Assembly: GCF_018613325.1 (NCBI RefSeq)
Contig: NZ_JAGGQJ010000031.1
Location: 1 to 64,000 of the forward strand
DNA length: 64,000 bases
Direction: 5' to 3'
Source: Bacillus sp. ISL-34
GTDB lineage: Bacteria > Bacillota > Bacilli > Bacillales > DSM-1321
Shown here: positions 1-7,875 of the stretch, in pieces
How positions within the stretch are numbered: position 1 is the stretch's first letter
Layout: every line of letters starts with the position of its first letter
Translations under genes and position numbers: made by a program
Notes under the pieces: generated by a model
Databases searched by the model: none
What the model saw: only the letters and a program-made list of their open reading frames with translations
What the model was told of the DNA's origin: nothing

Positions 1-1
1 G

Positions 2-532
2 ATTGCGCCCAACATTCTAGCACGTGATTTCAAGGCGGCAAAGTCCAATGAAAAATGGGTAACAGACGTCACGGAATTCCATCTAGCTGGGGAGAAACTA
101 TACTTATCGGCCATTCTTGACTTGTTTAATGGAGAAATCATCGCCTATAATATCGAATCTCGGCCTGTTTATCCGCTCGTTTCCAAAATGCTGGATAAAG
201 CCCTTGATCGCTTGGAATCGAAAGATTCACCCATTCTCCATTCAGATCAGGGCTGGCATTATCAGATGAAACAATACTCGCATGATTTGAAAAAACATAA
301 CATTACACAAAGCATGTCCCGCAAAGGAAAATGTCTCGATAATGCGGTCATTGAAAACTTCTTTGGCTTATTAAAATCCGAATTACTCTATCTTCAAGAA
401 TTTGAAAGCATGGAGCATTTCAAACAAGAACTAGAAGAATATATCCATTACTACAATCATCAACGAATCAAGGTAAAATTAAAAGGCATGAGCCCGGTAG
501 ATTACCGGGTTCATGCCCTCAAGGCTGCCTAA
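2..532 (+). CDS. IS3-family transposase, OrfB integrase part (5' partial)
   Basis: This is the C-terminal half of a DDE integrase (rve) transposase of the IS3/IS150 group, which cuts and joins element ends to target DNA. The frame runs open from base 2. The three catalytic acidic residues can be placed: Asp in the TDVTEF motif near base 70, Asp in HSDQG near base 245 and Glu in DNAVIENFF near base 355. The C-terminal YNHQRIK and SPVDYR segments are typical of the family. No stop or frameshift interrupts the visible part, so the copy may be functional. In this family it is normally made as an OrfAB fusion by frameshifting. Confidence 0.88.
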   Translation: MAPNILARDFKAAKSNEKWVTDVTEFHLAGEKLYLSAILDLFNGEIIAYNIESRPVYPLVSKMLDKALDRLESKDSPILHSDQGWHYQMKQYSHDLKKHNITQSMSRKGKCLDNAVIENFFGLLKSELLYLQEFESMEHFKQELEEYIHYYNHQRIKVKLKGMSPVDYRVHALKAA

Positions 533-567
533 GTAAATAAAGTGTCTAACTTTTTGGGTTCACTTCA
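2..567 (+). mobile_element. Right end of an IS3-family insertion sequence (left end outside window)
   Basis: The transposase frame is open from the window edge. It is followed within about 10 bases by a terminal repeat at 543-567 that starts TGTCTAACTTTTTGGG and ends CTTCA, which is the usual form of an IS3/IS150-type right end. The left end and any orfA lie outside the window, so intactness and target duplication cannot be judged. Confidence 0.8.
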
Positions 568-831
568 TCATCAGCTCTTTTTTTTATGGAACTATCGGGG
601 CAGGTTACTTCAATAAGGATAGTTATAATTGACTTGGAGAAACTATACCTAAAAATAATTGGGGGGATGAAGTTGAATTTAAGACCGAAGAGCATCAAGG
701 GTATTTTTGCATATCCCCCCGAAAGGGTTTATTAAGAGAAAAAACAACGCATCTCAAAACATAAGTTCTTTACTTTTACCTATTAAAGAACTTTTTTCAT
801 TTTGATTAGAAAGAATATTATTTTATTTAAC
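533..831. other. Non-coding strip between the IS end and the acetyltransferase gene
   Basis: After the IS end this strip holds a degenerate copy of the short GAACTAAC hairpin repeat (588-610), a long-range pairing of G-rich and C-rich hexamers (GGGGGGAT near 661 with ATCCCCCC near 714), and a terminator-like hairpin at 763-793. I see no convincing gene. Confidence 0.5.
763..793. terminator. Stem-loop terminator candidate
   Basis: A ten-base stem (AAGTTCTTTA paired with TAAAGAACTT) is followed on the plus strand by TTTTCATTTT and has a moderate T-rich stretch on the minus strand. It sits about 40 bases past the stop of the minus-strand acetyltransferase and may end that transcript. Confidence 0.5.
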
Positions 832-1299
832 TTAACTCATTTGGTATTGTAACCAAGAATTTTTCTGTCCACCCATCTTATCATATAGTGTTTGGGCTTT
901 AACATTGTCTTGGGCTGTTTCCCATAACATATATGCAAATCGGTTTTCTCGAATATAAGTAAGACATGATTCAAATAGAGTTTGTCCTACATTCTCTCTT
1001 CTGCACTCTGGAATCACAAATAAATCATGTAGTATAGCGATTCTCTTTACCTCAAGTGTATTGTAAGTAAAGTATAGTGTAGCAAAACCAACAATTTTCT
1101 TGTCTTTTTCTGCGATGAATTGTAATCCTTTTGATGAGTCGTTATAAATTTCGTTTACAAATTCAGTTAGAGCTTCTTCACTAGGGCGAGGGCATTGATA
1201 AAAATCAACAATATAATTGAATATTAAAGGTAATAACTGCGGAATGTCTCCCTTCTCTACTTTTCTAATTTGAATTGTACTTAACTTGTTTGTGGTCAT
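832..1299 (-). CDS. GNAT-family N-acetyltransferase
   Basis: A 155-residue protein with the single GNAT fold, which moves an acetyl group from acetyl-CoA to an amine. The segment LHDLFVIPECRRENVGQTL, at roughly residues 90-110, is motif A with the R/Q-x-x-G-x-G/A acetyl-CoA loop, here RRENVG. The preceding strands (IVGFATLYFTYN) and the C-terminal YDKMGGQK segment also fit the family. The substrate cannot be told; small-molecule acetyltransferases beside mobile elements often act on toxic amines or antibiotics, but nothing here shows that. It lies alone, divergent from the gene at 1734, with a striking inverted repeat about 120 bases upstream. Confidence 0.82.
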   Translation of the reverse strand: MTTNKLSTIQIRKVEKGDIPQLLPLIFNYIVDFYQCPRPSEEALTEFVNEIYNDSSKGLQFIAEKDKKIVGFATLYFTYNTLEVKRIAILHDLFVIPECRRENVGQTLFESCLTYIRENRFAYMLWETAQDNVKAQTLYDKMGGQKNSWLQYQMS

Positions 1300-1416
1300 T
1301 CAAATTTTCACTCCTTTTATAAAAATAGTTACTTTCTCCATATTTGTTAATGCAAAAAACATACCAAGATTGTCCACTCTTGTTTTTAGTAATTATAAAG
1401 TTAATTTCCATAAAAT

Positions 1417-1451
1417 GTATTACAAAATGCATGTTATGCATCTTGTAATAC
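1417..1451. repeat. Long inverted repeat upstream of the acetyltransferase gene
   Basis: GTATTACAA-A-ATGCAT, a three-base GTT centre, then ATGCAT-C-TTGTAATAC. Sixteen positions oppose each other with one mismatch. It could be an operator for the acetyltransferase gene or an RNA hairpin; no T-run follows closely enough to make it a clear terminator. Confidence 0.6.
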
Positions 1452-1634
1452 TTTCCAAAAAACAAATGCTAGCAATAATGCCGGTTACACCCTTATCGTG
1501 GTGAAAACCGGCTATTTTTATATCTAGATGCCCTTAACGTTGTAAATCCGCGTCATGCTGGTGGTACCCTTAATCAACTAACGGGTGCTTTAGCTGAAGA
1601 TCAGAGCTGTTTTTAAGGCAGCTTTTTCTTTATG

Positions 1635-1657
1635 GAACTAACGGGGCAGGTTAGTTC
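1635..1657. repeat. Short palindromic repeat (GAACTAAC family)
   Basis: Perfect eight-base stem GAACTAAC / GTTAGTTC around a GGGGCAG loop. Related copies lie at 588-610 (degenerate), 1576-1606 (half) and 2307-2338 (extended). I recall similar ACTAACGGG-type hairpins from intergenic DNA of other Bacillaceae. Confidence 0.6.
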
Positions 1658-1733
1658 AACAAGCGAACGGAGATTAAGAGGAGAATGTTGATCTTTTGTT
1701 GAAGGGTATATAATTAGAATTGGAGGTGCCACA

Positions 1734-2297
1734 ATGCCAGAATATATATATCATACGGTTCCTAAAGAGATGATTGGCGACAAACTTATATCATTGAATG
1801 CTTTAGGTAAGATCTATCCTCATTTGTATGAGAAATATACGAAAAAGTATTATGACCACCCTGAGAGACCGAAACTGCTGAAAAAACAAATACCTAAACT
1901 TAATTGTTTATGGAATGATGTCATTCATTTTCTACCGTTACATCCTTATTACGTTTACGAAGCTGTCACAAGCTTAGGAATAAAAACTAAAGTAGAACAA
2001 CAATTTTTAAAAATCCCAATTGAAAGACTAACAAGTAATATGAATGCTATATATCTTTACACAAAAGAGAAATACAAAGGTCCTGCTGAAGATATTGAAG
2101 AAGATGAAATTAAGCTATTGAATATTGAGACTTATAAAGAACTTAAAGAAATACCCTCAGCTTCAGTAGAATATTACAAAATTGAAAATGAGAAGGGTAA
2201 CAGATTTGGTCTTTTTCCATACATACCACATTTATTAAGTCTTGGAGAGGTTGAAATTAATGATGTGGAGATTGTAACTTGGAATAAACTCGAATAA
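1734..2297 (+). CDS. Conserved hypothetical protein, 187 residues
   Basis: I do not recognise a named family. The protein is soluble, has no signal peptide or membrane segment, and has an aromatic-rich N-terminal half (YIYHTVPKEMIG near the start, then LNCLWNDVIHFLPLHPYYVY around residues 62-81) and an acidic middle (EDIEEDEIK, about 122-130). The opening pattern of a short strand, Lys/Glu and Gly, then a conserved WNDV/HP block, is reminiscent of small ADP-ribosyl-transferase-like folds, but that is only an impression. The start ATG has a good GGAGGTGCCACA upstream. The gene stands alone in accessory DNA, followed directly by a 14-base-pair hairpin that may end its message. Confidence 0.72.
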   Translation: MPEYIYHTVPKEMIGDKLISLNALGKIYPHLYEKYTKKYYDHPERPKLLKKQIPKLNCLWNDVIHFLPLHPYYVYEAVTSLGIKTKVEQQFLKIPIERLTSNMNAIYLYTKEKYKGPAEDIEEDEIKLLNIETYKELKEIPSASVEYYKIENEKGNRFGLFPYIPHLLSLGEVEINDVEIVTWNKLE

Positions 2298-2306
2298 AGA
2301 GGATTC

Positions 2307-2338
2307 TTATAGAACTAACGGGTGCGTTAGTTCTATAA
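2307..2338. terminator. Fourteen-base-pair perfect hairpin after the 1734 gene
   Basis: Arms TTATAGAACTAACG and CGTTAGTTCTATAA around GGTG, with no mismatch, starting nine bases past the stop codon. It is an extended member of the GAACTAAC repeat family. It lacks a T-run, so it may act as a 3' end stabiliser rather than a classical terminator. Confidence 0.6.
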
Positions 2339-2553
2339 TGATCACTAAGTATACTAAATCACTAGAAAAGAACCCTTTTTGATCAATCTCTTTTCAAAAT
2401 GGATTGTATTTATTTACGAATATGAGGGTTCAGGAGGACCTTTTGATCAATCTTTATTTCAAAGCTACAGTGGATTCTTTTTTTAACAGATGCTTTAGCA
2501 CAATACATACATGAACTGAGCTGGAAAGTTCCCTCTAAAGAATAAGGAATAAG

Positions 2554-2586
2554 AATGGCCGAAAATCAATTGATTTTTCGGCCATT
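2554..2586. terminator. Near-palindromic terminator hairpin
   Basis: AATGGCCGAAAATCA and its near complement TGATTTTTCGGCCATT form a stem with one bulged base and almost no loop. T-rich flanks are present on both sides (TTTTAATATTT on plus). It lies 30 bases past the end of the minus-strand DGQHR remnant and fits as its old terminator. Confidence 0.55.
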
Positions 2587-2615
2587 TTAATATTTGAAAA
2601 TGGGGGATTCAAGAA

Positions 2616-3315
2616 TTATTTCTCTACAGATGCAATGATGTCTTCAGCTAAGAGTTTAGAACCACTAGCACCTTTTAGATATTTCAATGTCCCTTCACTA
2701 GACCAATCAAATATCTTTATACTGCTCATTCTTTTATTTACTTCTTTAATGTTTAACTGGTTGGAAACAAAATTATAATTTGAAGGAATAATTTTTTTGC
2801 CGCCGGCTATAGCAAAAGCATTTAAACAGACTATATGAGTTAGTCTATATTGCTTATAATCACTCCATTCAACAGGTAACAACTCTTTTATACAATTAAA
2901 ATAAGTAAGAGTTATATTAAGTATTTTTTCCTTAGGTAATTCGGCTATCTTTGTATTTTAATTAATAACAAAAGAAAGTTATATACATTTTGTAAAGTAA
3001 TATGCTTTTCTTTAGTTCTTTTGCCAATTAACGTTCCTTTATTATACAAGGGGCTGTTAGGGTCAATAATTAGCTGTGTTGCAATCCAACTAAGATTATC
3101 ACTTTCTCTTTTTAAAAATCTACTTAACGAAGTACCTATACCTTTAGCTTTTGTATTAATAATATCAAAAAATTTAATTTCCTCATCTTCATCTAACCAA
3201 TGGAAGGCAAGAAAAGGAACATTTAACATTGAATTTGTTGTTTTTGTATATAGCTCAATTCCTCCTAATCTATGTTGTCCATCCATTAATGAAGCTTGTT
3301 TTTTTGCAATTTAAT
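2616..3315 (-). pseudogene. DGQHR-domain protein remnant (5' truncated, frameshifted)
   Basis: Read on the minus strand, the frame opens near 3315 straight into MDGQHRLGGIELYTK, the hallmark of the DGQHR family (related to DndB/DptB, linked to DNA modification and some phage-defence loci). Normally about 100 residues precede this motif; here an in-frame stop lies ten codons upstream and topB DNA follows, so the N-terminal part is gone. The first piece (2945-3286) ends at a stop just after a run of four A (plus-strand T at 2956-2959). Adding one base to that run restores a continuous frame through TKIAELPKEKI to the second piece, which ends at 2616. One truncation and one frameshift make it a decayed gene. 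Confidence 0.75.
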
Positions 3316-3498
3316 CTGCCTATAGTTTGACGGCTTTTATCATCAGCCGGAAATTCCCAATCTTCACGGCAGGAAAGCAGTCATTTCATGCTTTCCCGGA
3401 ACAGTTCAGTTAAAACGAAGTCATATCTAGCCGATTGTGATAATTAAGGTATAATGATAGGGGAAAGATATTTTGTAACGGATTAGGTGAAGATGATC

Positions 3499-5673
3499 AT
3501 GAAGCTAATCATTGCGGAGAAACCAGATCAAGGTTCAACGCTAGCAGCTCAATTTAAAACGAAGAAACAGCAAGGCTATATAGAAATCATGCCGAATGAA
3601 CTTTTTCCCGATGGAGCTTATGTAACTTGGGCCGTTGGGCATTTATGTCAACTTGTTTCGCCGGAAACCTATGATTCAAAATGGAAAAAATGGTCGATGG
3701 AAACGTTGCCGATGATTCCTGAGAAATTTCAATATGAAGTGACCCGACAAAAGGCAAAGCAATTCTATGTTGTGAAGACTTTGCTTAGGAAACCGGAAGT
3801 CGATGAAATCATTCATGCAGGTGATGCCGGGCGTGAAGGAGAATTGATTGTACGCAATATCGTTAATCTATGCAATGTCAATAAACCGATGAAACGTTTA
3901 TGGATTTCCTCTTTGACCCCTAAAGCGATTTATGAGGGATTCCAAAATCTGAAGAGCGAGGAAAAAACCAGGCCGCTCTATTATGAAGCGTATACAAGAG
4001 CTTGCGCGGACTGGGTTGTGGGAATGAATGCGTCGAGAGCGTATAGCATTTTATTGAAACAAAGGGGCGTTTCGGATGTGTTTTCAGCTGGAAGGGTTCA
4101 GACACCGACTCTTGCTTTGATAGTGAAGCGGGAAATGGAAATTGAGCAATTCAAGTCTGAACCGTTCTGGGAAGTGTTCGCTGACTTCAAGATGGATGGA
4201 AAGAAATATCAGGGAAAATGGCAGCAGAACAATGACCCGAGAATCAAGACAAAAGAAATGGCTGATAAAATTGCCGCCTTTTGCAAGGGTAAGGAAGCTG
4301 AAATAGCTGAAATGGATACGGAAAGGAAAGAATTTCAGCCGCCTTTGTTATTTAATCTATCGTCATTGCAAGCGACAGTAAACAAGATTTATAAATATTC
4401 ACCGAAACAGACGCTTGATATTGTACAAAGTTTATATCAAAAAGGGATCGTTTCTTATCCACGTTCAGATTCCAATTATGTGACGGAGGGGGAGGCCGAA
4501 ACATTTCCCGATATTTTGCAAAAACTAAGCGGATTTTCGGAATATGAATCCCTGTTTCCGTTGCCACAACCGAACATCATGAATAATAAACGGTTTGTAA
4601 ATGAAAAAAAAGTGACTGATCACTATGCAATTATCCCGACGGAGCAGGTAACTGACCCAAAGCGGCTTTCCGCCGAAGAACGGAATATTTATGACTTGGT
4701 GGTACGCCGGTTGATTGCGGCCCATTATGAGAAAGCCATTTTCGATTACACCACGATTAAAACGCTTGTCGATAAGCGTGCCGAATTCATTTCTAAAGGC
4801 AAGCAGCAGATTCAAGAGGGATGGCGCAAAGTGATTTTCCAAAATGACAAGGATGATGATGATATCATTTTGCCTTCCGTTTCCAAAGGGGATTCTGGAA
4901 AGGTCGCCAATATAAAGGTGAAAGAAGGAAAAACCCAGCCTCCTAAGCGCTATACAGAAGGTCAGCTGATCACTTTAATGAAAACTGCCGGAAAGCATCT
5001 GGATAATGAAGAGTTAGAAAAGGTGCTGATGAAAACCGAGGGTCTCGGAACCGAAGCAACCCGGGCTGGCATCATAACCATGCTCAAAGACCGTAAATAC
5101 ATCAATGTCAAAAAAAATCAGGTGTTTGCGACAGATAAAGGGAAAGTGCTGATTACAGCAATCGGGGAGAAAATCCTGGCTTCACCTGAAATGACAGCCA
5201 AATGGGAACAGCGTTTGAGGGAAATCGGTGAAGGGAAGGCTTCAGCTGGCGGCTTTATGGAAGCTGTTAAAAAAATGTCAGCAAAAATCATCAGTGATGC
5301 CGTGGAATCATCGGAAAGCTGGGATTTTCAAGGGCTGGACACCGAGTCGATTCAACGGAGCGGCCATAAAAAAAGAAGCTCGGCATCTGTGGGCAGCTGT
5401 AAACTATGCGGTTCTAAGATTGTTGATAAAGGGGAATTCTATGGATGTGTAAGTTATCAAAAAACAAAGTGTAACTTCACGATCTCCAAAAAAATCCTTA
5501 ATAAGAAAATCAGTCAAGCAAATATAAAAAAGCTGTTGGCGAGCGGTGAAACGGATTTGATAAGCGGTTTTAAAAAAGGGGAAAAGACCTTTGATGCCAT
5601 TTTATCGTGGTCCGATACTGAAAAGAAAATCAGTTTTACATTCCCAACAGAACAAAACGTCAAGCAAACTTGA
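3499..5673 (+). CDS. topB: DNA topoisomerase III (type IA)
   Basis: A 724-residue type IA topoisomerase that cuts one DNA strand through a tyrosine, passes a strand and reseals, resolving recombination or replication intermediates. The N-terminal Toprim domain opens with LIIAEKPDQG and carries the acidic DAGREGE motif (Asp at about 109). The catalytic tyrosine is in SYPRSDSNY, residue 320 by codon count. A four-cysteine ribbon (CKLCGS...CVSYQKTKC) follows near residues 635-660. I place the start at ATG 3499, eight bases after TAGGTGA; a GTG at 3487 and an ATG at 3493 in frame are too close to that site. Its N-terminal region differs clearly from the B. subtilis TopB I remember, so it could be a second paralogue in this genome. 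Confidence 0.9.
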   Translation: MKLIIAEKPDQGSTLAAQFKTKKQQGYIEIMPNELFPDGAYVTWAVGHLCQLVSPETYDSKWKKWSMETLPMIPEKFQYEVTRQKAKQFYVVKTLLRKPEVDEIIHAGDAGREGELIVRNIVNLCNVNKPMKRLWISSLTPKAIYEGFQNLKSEEKTRPLYYEAYTRACADWVVGMNASRAYSILLKQRGVSDVFSAGRVQTPTLALIVKREMEIEQFKSEPFWEVFADFKMDGKKYQGKWQQNNDPRIKTKEMADKIAAFCKGKEAEIAEMDTERKEFQPPLLFNLSSLQATVNKIYKYSPKQTLDIVQSLYQKGIVSYPRSDSNYVTEGEAETFPDILQKLSGFSEYESLFPLPQPNIMNNKRFVNEKKVTDHYAIIPTEQVTDPKRLSAEERNIYDLVVRRLIAAHYEKAIFDYTTIKTLVDKRAEFISKGKQQIQEGWRKVIFQNDKDDDDIILPSVSKGDSGKVANIKVKEGKTQPPKRYTEGQLITLMKTAGKHLDNEELEKVLMKTEGLGTEATRAGIITMLKDRKYINVKKNQVFATDKGKVLITAIGEKILASPEMTAKWEQRLREIGEGKASAGGFMEAVKKMSAKIISDAVESSESWDFQGLDTESIQRSGHKKRSSASVGSCKLCGSKIVDKGEFYGCVSYQKTKCNFTISKKILNKKISQANIKKLLASGETDLISGFKKGEKTFDAILSWSDTEKKISFTFPTEQNVKQT

Positions 5674-5775
5674 GAAGAAACACCATTAAAGGCGCCCTGA
5701 GACTTATATCTTCTTGTTTCGGGGTCATTTATATAGTAAAATTTTTAGATATGCGTTTGAATGGGAGGATTCCGA

Positions 5776-6204
5776 ATGCCTACACCGAGCATGGAGGATT
5801 ACATAGAACAAATTTATTTACTTATTGAAGAAAAAGGATATGCAAGAGTTTCCGATATTGCCGAAAATCTTTCCGTCCACCCATCTTCTGTTACTAAAAT
5901 GGTACAAAAACTGGATCAGGAAAAATATTTGATATATGAAAAGTACCGGGGTCTCGTTTTAACTGCAAATGGGAAAAAGGTTGGTAAAAGGCTCGTATAC
6001 CGTCATGAACTTTTAGAACAGATGCTAAGGTTGATTGGGGTCAAGGAAGAAAATATTTATCATGATGTAGAGGGGATCGAACACCACCTTAGTTGGAATG
6101 CCATCGATAGGATTGGAGACCTGGTTGAATTCTTTGAAGAATCTCCTGACCGTGTCGAGGATTTACGAAAGATACAAAAAAGAAATGAAGAAAATTCAAA
6201 ATAA
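5776..6204 (+). CDS. mntR: Manganese-responsive transcriptional regulator MntR
   Basis: A 142-residue DtxR-family repressor that binds Mn(II) and shuts off manganese uptake genes. The N-terminal winged helix-turn-helix ([20 protein letters not shown], about residues 24-43) is followed by the dimer and metal domain. The metal ligands known for B. subtilis MntR are all present at the same positions: Asp8, Glu11, His77, Glu99, Glu102 and His103. The protein lacks the SH3 domain of larger DtxR members, as expected. The start ATG 5776 follows GGGAGGA. The gene stands alone with its own terminator. Confidence 0.95.
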   Translation: MPTPSMEDYIEQIYLLIEEKGYARVSDIAENLSVHPSSVTKMVQKLDQEKYLIYEKYRGLVLTANGKKVGKRLVYRHELLEQMLRLIGVKEENIYHDVEGIEHHLSWNAIDRIGDLVEFFEESPDRVEDLRKIQKRNEENSK

Positions 6205-6205
6205 G

Positions 6206-6226
6206 CTGCCGCTGGCAGTTTTTTTT
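6206..6226 (+). terminator. Terminator of mntR
   Basis: Short stem CTGCC / GGCAG around GCT, followed by eight T residues, directly after the mntR stop. Confidence 0.75.
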
Positions 6227-6377
6227 ATGTATTTGAAAATCACTAGGGGGCAGCGTTTAAAAGAGGATTTTTGAATTATGAGCAGAATAGCTATAGGGAA
6301 GCCCCGTATTTTGATTTCCGGAAACTATTTTTCAGGACTTAATTAGTTAGGGGTTAAATGGGGAGGGTGAATTTCTG

Positions 6378-7073
6378 ATGAATTTACATACATGGCATAA
6401 GGAGTCGGAAAAGGAATGGGATGTTTTTGCACCTATGTGGGTGAAGAATTCACAAGAAATGTGGGAAACGGGGAGCCGGAAAAACATTGTTCCTTTCTTT
6501 TCTGAACATGTACCTTCGGGAGTGAAGGTGGCTGACATAGGCTGTGGAGATGGAGTTGGTTCCTTGAAATTGGCCGAAGCGGGATTTGAAGTAACCGGAG
6601 TTGATTTATCCAATGTGATGATTGAATTTGCAAAGGGAAAAACCGCTCAACAACCAGGACTTTCTTTCCTGCAAGGAGATTTTTATAATCTTCCATTCAA
6701 AGATGAAGAAATGGATGCGGCAATGGTCATCAATTCTTTGGAATATACGGGTGAACCATTGACGGTGATGAAGGAAATTCAACGGGTAATAAAGCCTGGC
6801 GGTTATGTCTGTTTTGGGATACTTGGTCCAACCGCTGAACCACGAAAAAAATTCAGTTTTCAACGGTTATTAGGAGATAAAGTCATCATGAATACAATGC
6901 AGCCTTGGGAATTTGAAAAAATGGCAACAGAAACGGGATGGAGGGCAGTGGCTGATACCGGCGTTGCAAAGAGAGGGGTGGACTATACAAAACTAGGACA
7001 TTTTTCCAAGGAACTAAAGCAAGCTGTATCGTTCATGTGGCTGTTCCTCCTGCAAAAAGAGGTGGGACAGTGA
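6378..7073 (+). CDS. Class I SAM-dependent methyltransferase
   Basis: A 231-residue methyltransferase with the Rossmann-like fold. Motif I, VADIGCGDGVG (about residues 51-61), binds the S-adenosylmethionine; the acidic end of strand beta2 is in VTGVDLS, and motif post-I/II is seen in FLQGDFYNLPF. VIKPGGY is the usual motif III. The substrate is not evident; the C-terminal third is unlike the common ubiquinone or tRNA enzymes. The start ATG follows GGGAGGG. The stop codon overlaps the ATG of the next gene (TGATG), so the AIM24-type protein is translationally coupled to it. Confidence 0.85.
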   Translation: MNLHTWHKESEKEWDVFAPMWVKNSQEMWETGSRKNIVPFFSEHVPSGVKVADIGCGDGVGSLKLAEAGFEVTGVDLSNVMIEFAKGKTAQQPGLSFLQGDFYNLPFKDEEMDAAMVINSLEYTGEPLTVMKEIQRVIKPGGYVCFGILGPTAEPRKKFSFQRLLGDKVIMNTMQPWEFEKMATETGWRAVADTGVAKRGVDYTKLGHFSKELKQAVSFMWLFLLQKEVGQ

Positions 7074-7768
7074 TGGAGAAGTATCAAATCGATCAATTCG
7101 TTGAAAAGACGAAACAGCAGGATAAAGGGCAAGGCTTATTCGAACTTGAAACGGAACGAATCCTGGAGATTAATTTGGAACAGCAGATCTGGGCAAAAAT
7201 GGGGACGATGGTTTCTTATCGCGGCCATATTAAATTCGAGCGGGAAGGCATCTTGGAGCATGGTCTTGGTAAACTCTTCAAAAAAGCCTTGACTGGTGAG
7301 GGTGCATCCTTGATGAAAGCGACCGGAAGCGGCAAGCTATACGTCGCGGATCAAGGGAAGAAGATTTCTATTTTACAGTTAAATGGTGAATCAATCTCTG
7401 TTAACGGTAATGATTTACTTGCATTTGAGCCGGGGATTCAATGGGATATAAAAATGATGCGGCGCATTGCCGGGTTATTGGCTGGGGGATTGTTCAACGT
7501 AAGGCTCGAGGGGAGAGGCATGGTCGCATTCACTTCCCATTATGAACCGCTTACTTTAATGGTGGAACCTGGGAATCCGGTCTATACGGACCCGAATGCC
7601 ACAGTAGCTTGGTCAGGGGAATTGCAGCCTGAATTCGTAACGGATGTTTCATTGAAATCGTTTTTTGGAAGGGGAAGCGGCGAATCCGTTCAAATGAAGT
7701 TCGAAGGTCAAGGATTTGTGGTCGTCCAACCCTTTGAAGAGGTATACTTCGGTAATAAAGAATCATGA
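7073..7768 (+). CDS. AIM24 family protein
   Basis: A 231-residue protein of the AIM24 (DUF124, TIGR00266-type) family, built of beta-rich repeats with many glycines. The segment GTMVSYRGHIKFEREG near residue 45 and the hydrophobic GLLAGGLFNVRLEGRGMVAF block around residues 135-155 are typical. The bacterial function is unknown; the yeast namesake supports mitochondrial inner-membrane organisation, which need not apply here. It starts inside the stop of the methyltransferase gene and is followed by a strong bidirectional terminator. Confidence 0.85.
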   Translation: MEKYQIDQFVEKTKQQDKGQGLFELETERILEINLEQQIWAKMGTMVSYRGHIKFEREGILEHGLGKLFKKALTGEGASLMKATGSGKLYVADQGKKISILQLNGESISVNGNDLLAFEPGIQWDIKMMRRIAGLLAGGLFNVRLEGRGMVAFTSHYEPLTLMVEPGNPVYTDPNATVAWSGELQPEFVTDVSLKSFFGRGSGESVQMKFEGQGFVVVQPFEEVYFGNKES

Positions 7769-7772
7769 AACA

Positions 7773-7801
7773 AACAACCTGAGTCAGAAACTCAGGTTGT
7801 T
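7773..7801. terminator. Bidirectional terminator between the AIM24 gene and metA
   Basis: Twelve-base stem AACAACCTGAGT / ACTCAGGTTGTT with a five-base loop and TTTT after it on the plus strand. It separates two converging genes. Confidence 0.8.
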
Positions 7802-7875
7802 TTCCTATATTATCGGAAGTGACTGCCCAAAAAAACGATTCACTTAAAAGTGAAAGCTTCTTTCCTCTTACCCTT

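Larger units (their letters stand above)
1300..1733. other. Intergenic stretch with stacked hairpins and repeat copies
   Basis: This 434-base stretch has no gene I can support. It contains a long inverted repeat (1417-1451), a terminator-like hairpin with GCCGGTT/AACCGGC arms and a following T-rich run (1480-1518), a partial ACTAACGGGTGC repeat (1576-1606) and a perfect GAACTAAC hairpin (1635-1657). A minus-strand frame over 1265-1465 and a plus-strand frame over 1286-1504 are open but low in complexity and overlap each other. Confidence 0.55.
2298..2615. other. Non-coding strip with direct and inverted repeats
   Basis: After the hairpin at 2307-2338 this 318-base strip holds two imperfect direct repeats of 25 bases, 2374-2398 and 2439-2463, both built on CCTTTT-GATCAATCT-TTTCAAA. 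It ends with a near-perfect palindrome at 2554-2586. No coding frame is convincing. Confidence 0.55.

Noticed and set aside
1265-1504. Two overlapping open frames on opposite strands upstream of the acetyltransferase
   Set aside because: Both are low in complexity and rich in Ile, Phe, Lys and Asn; the region is better explained by hairpins and promoter DNA.
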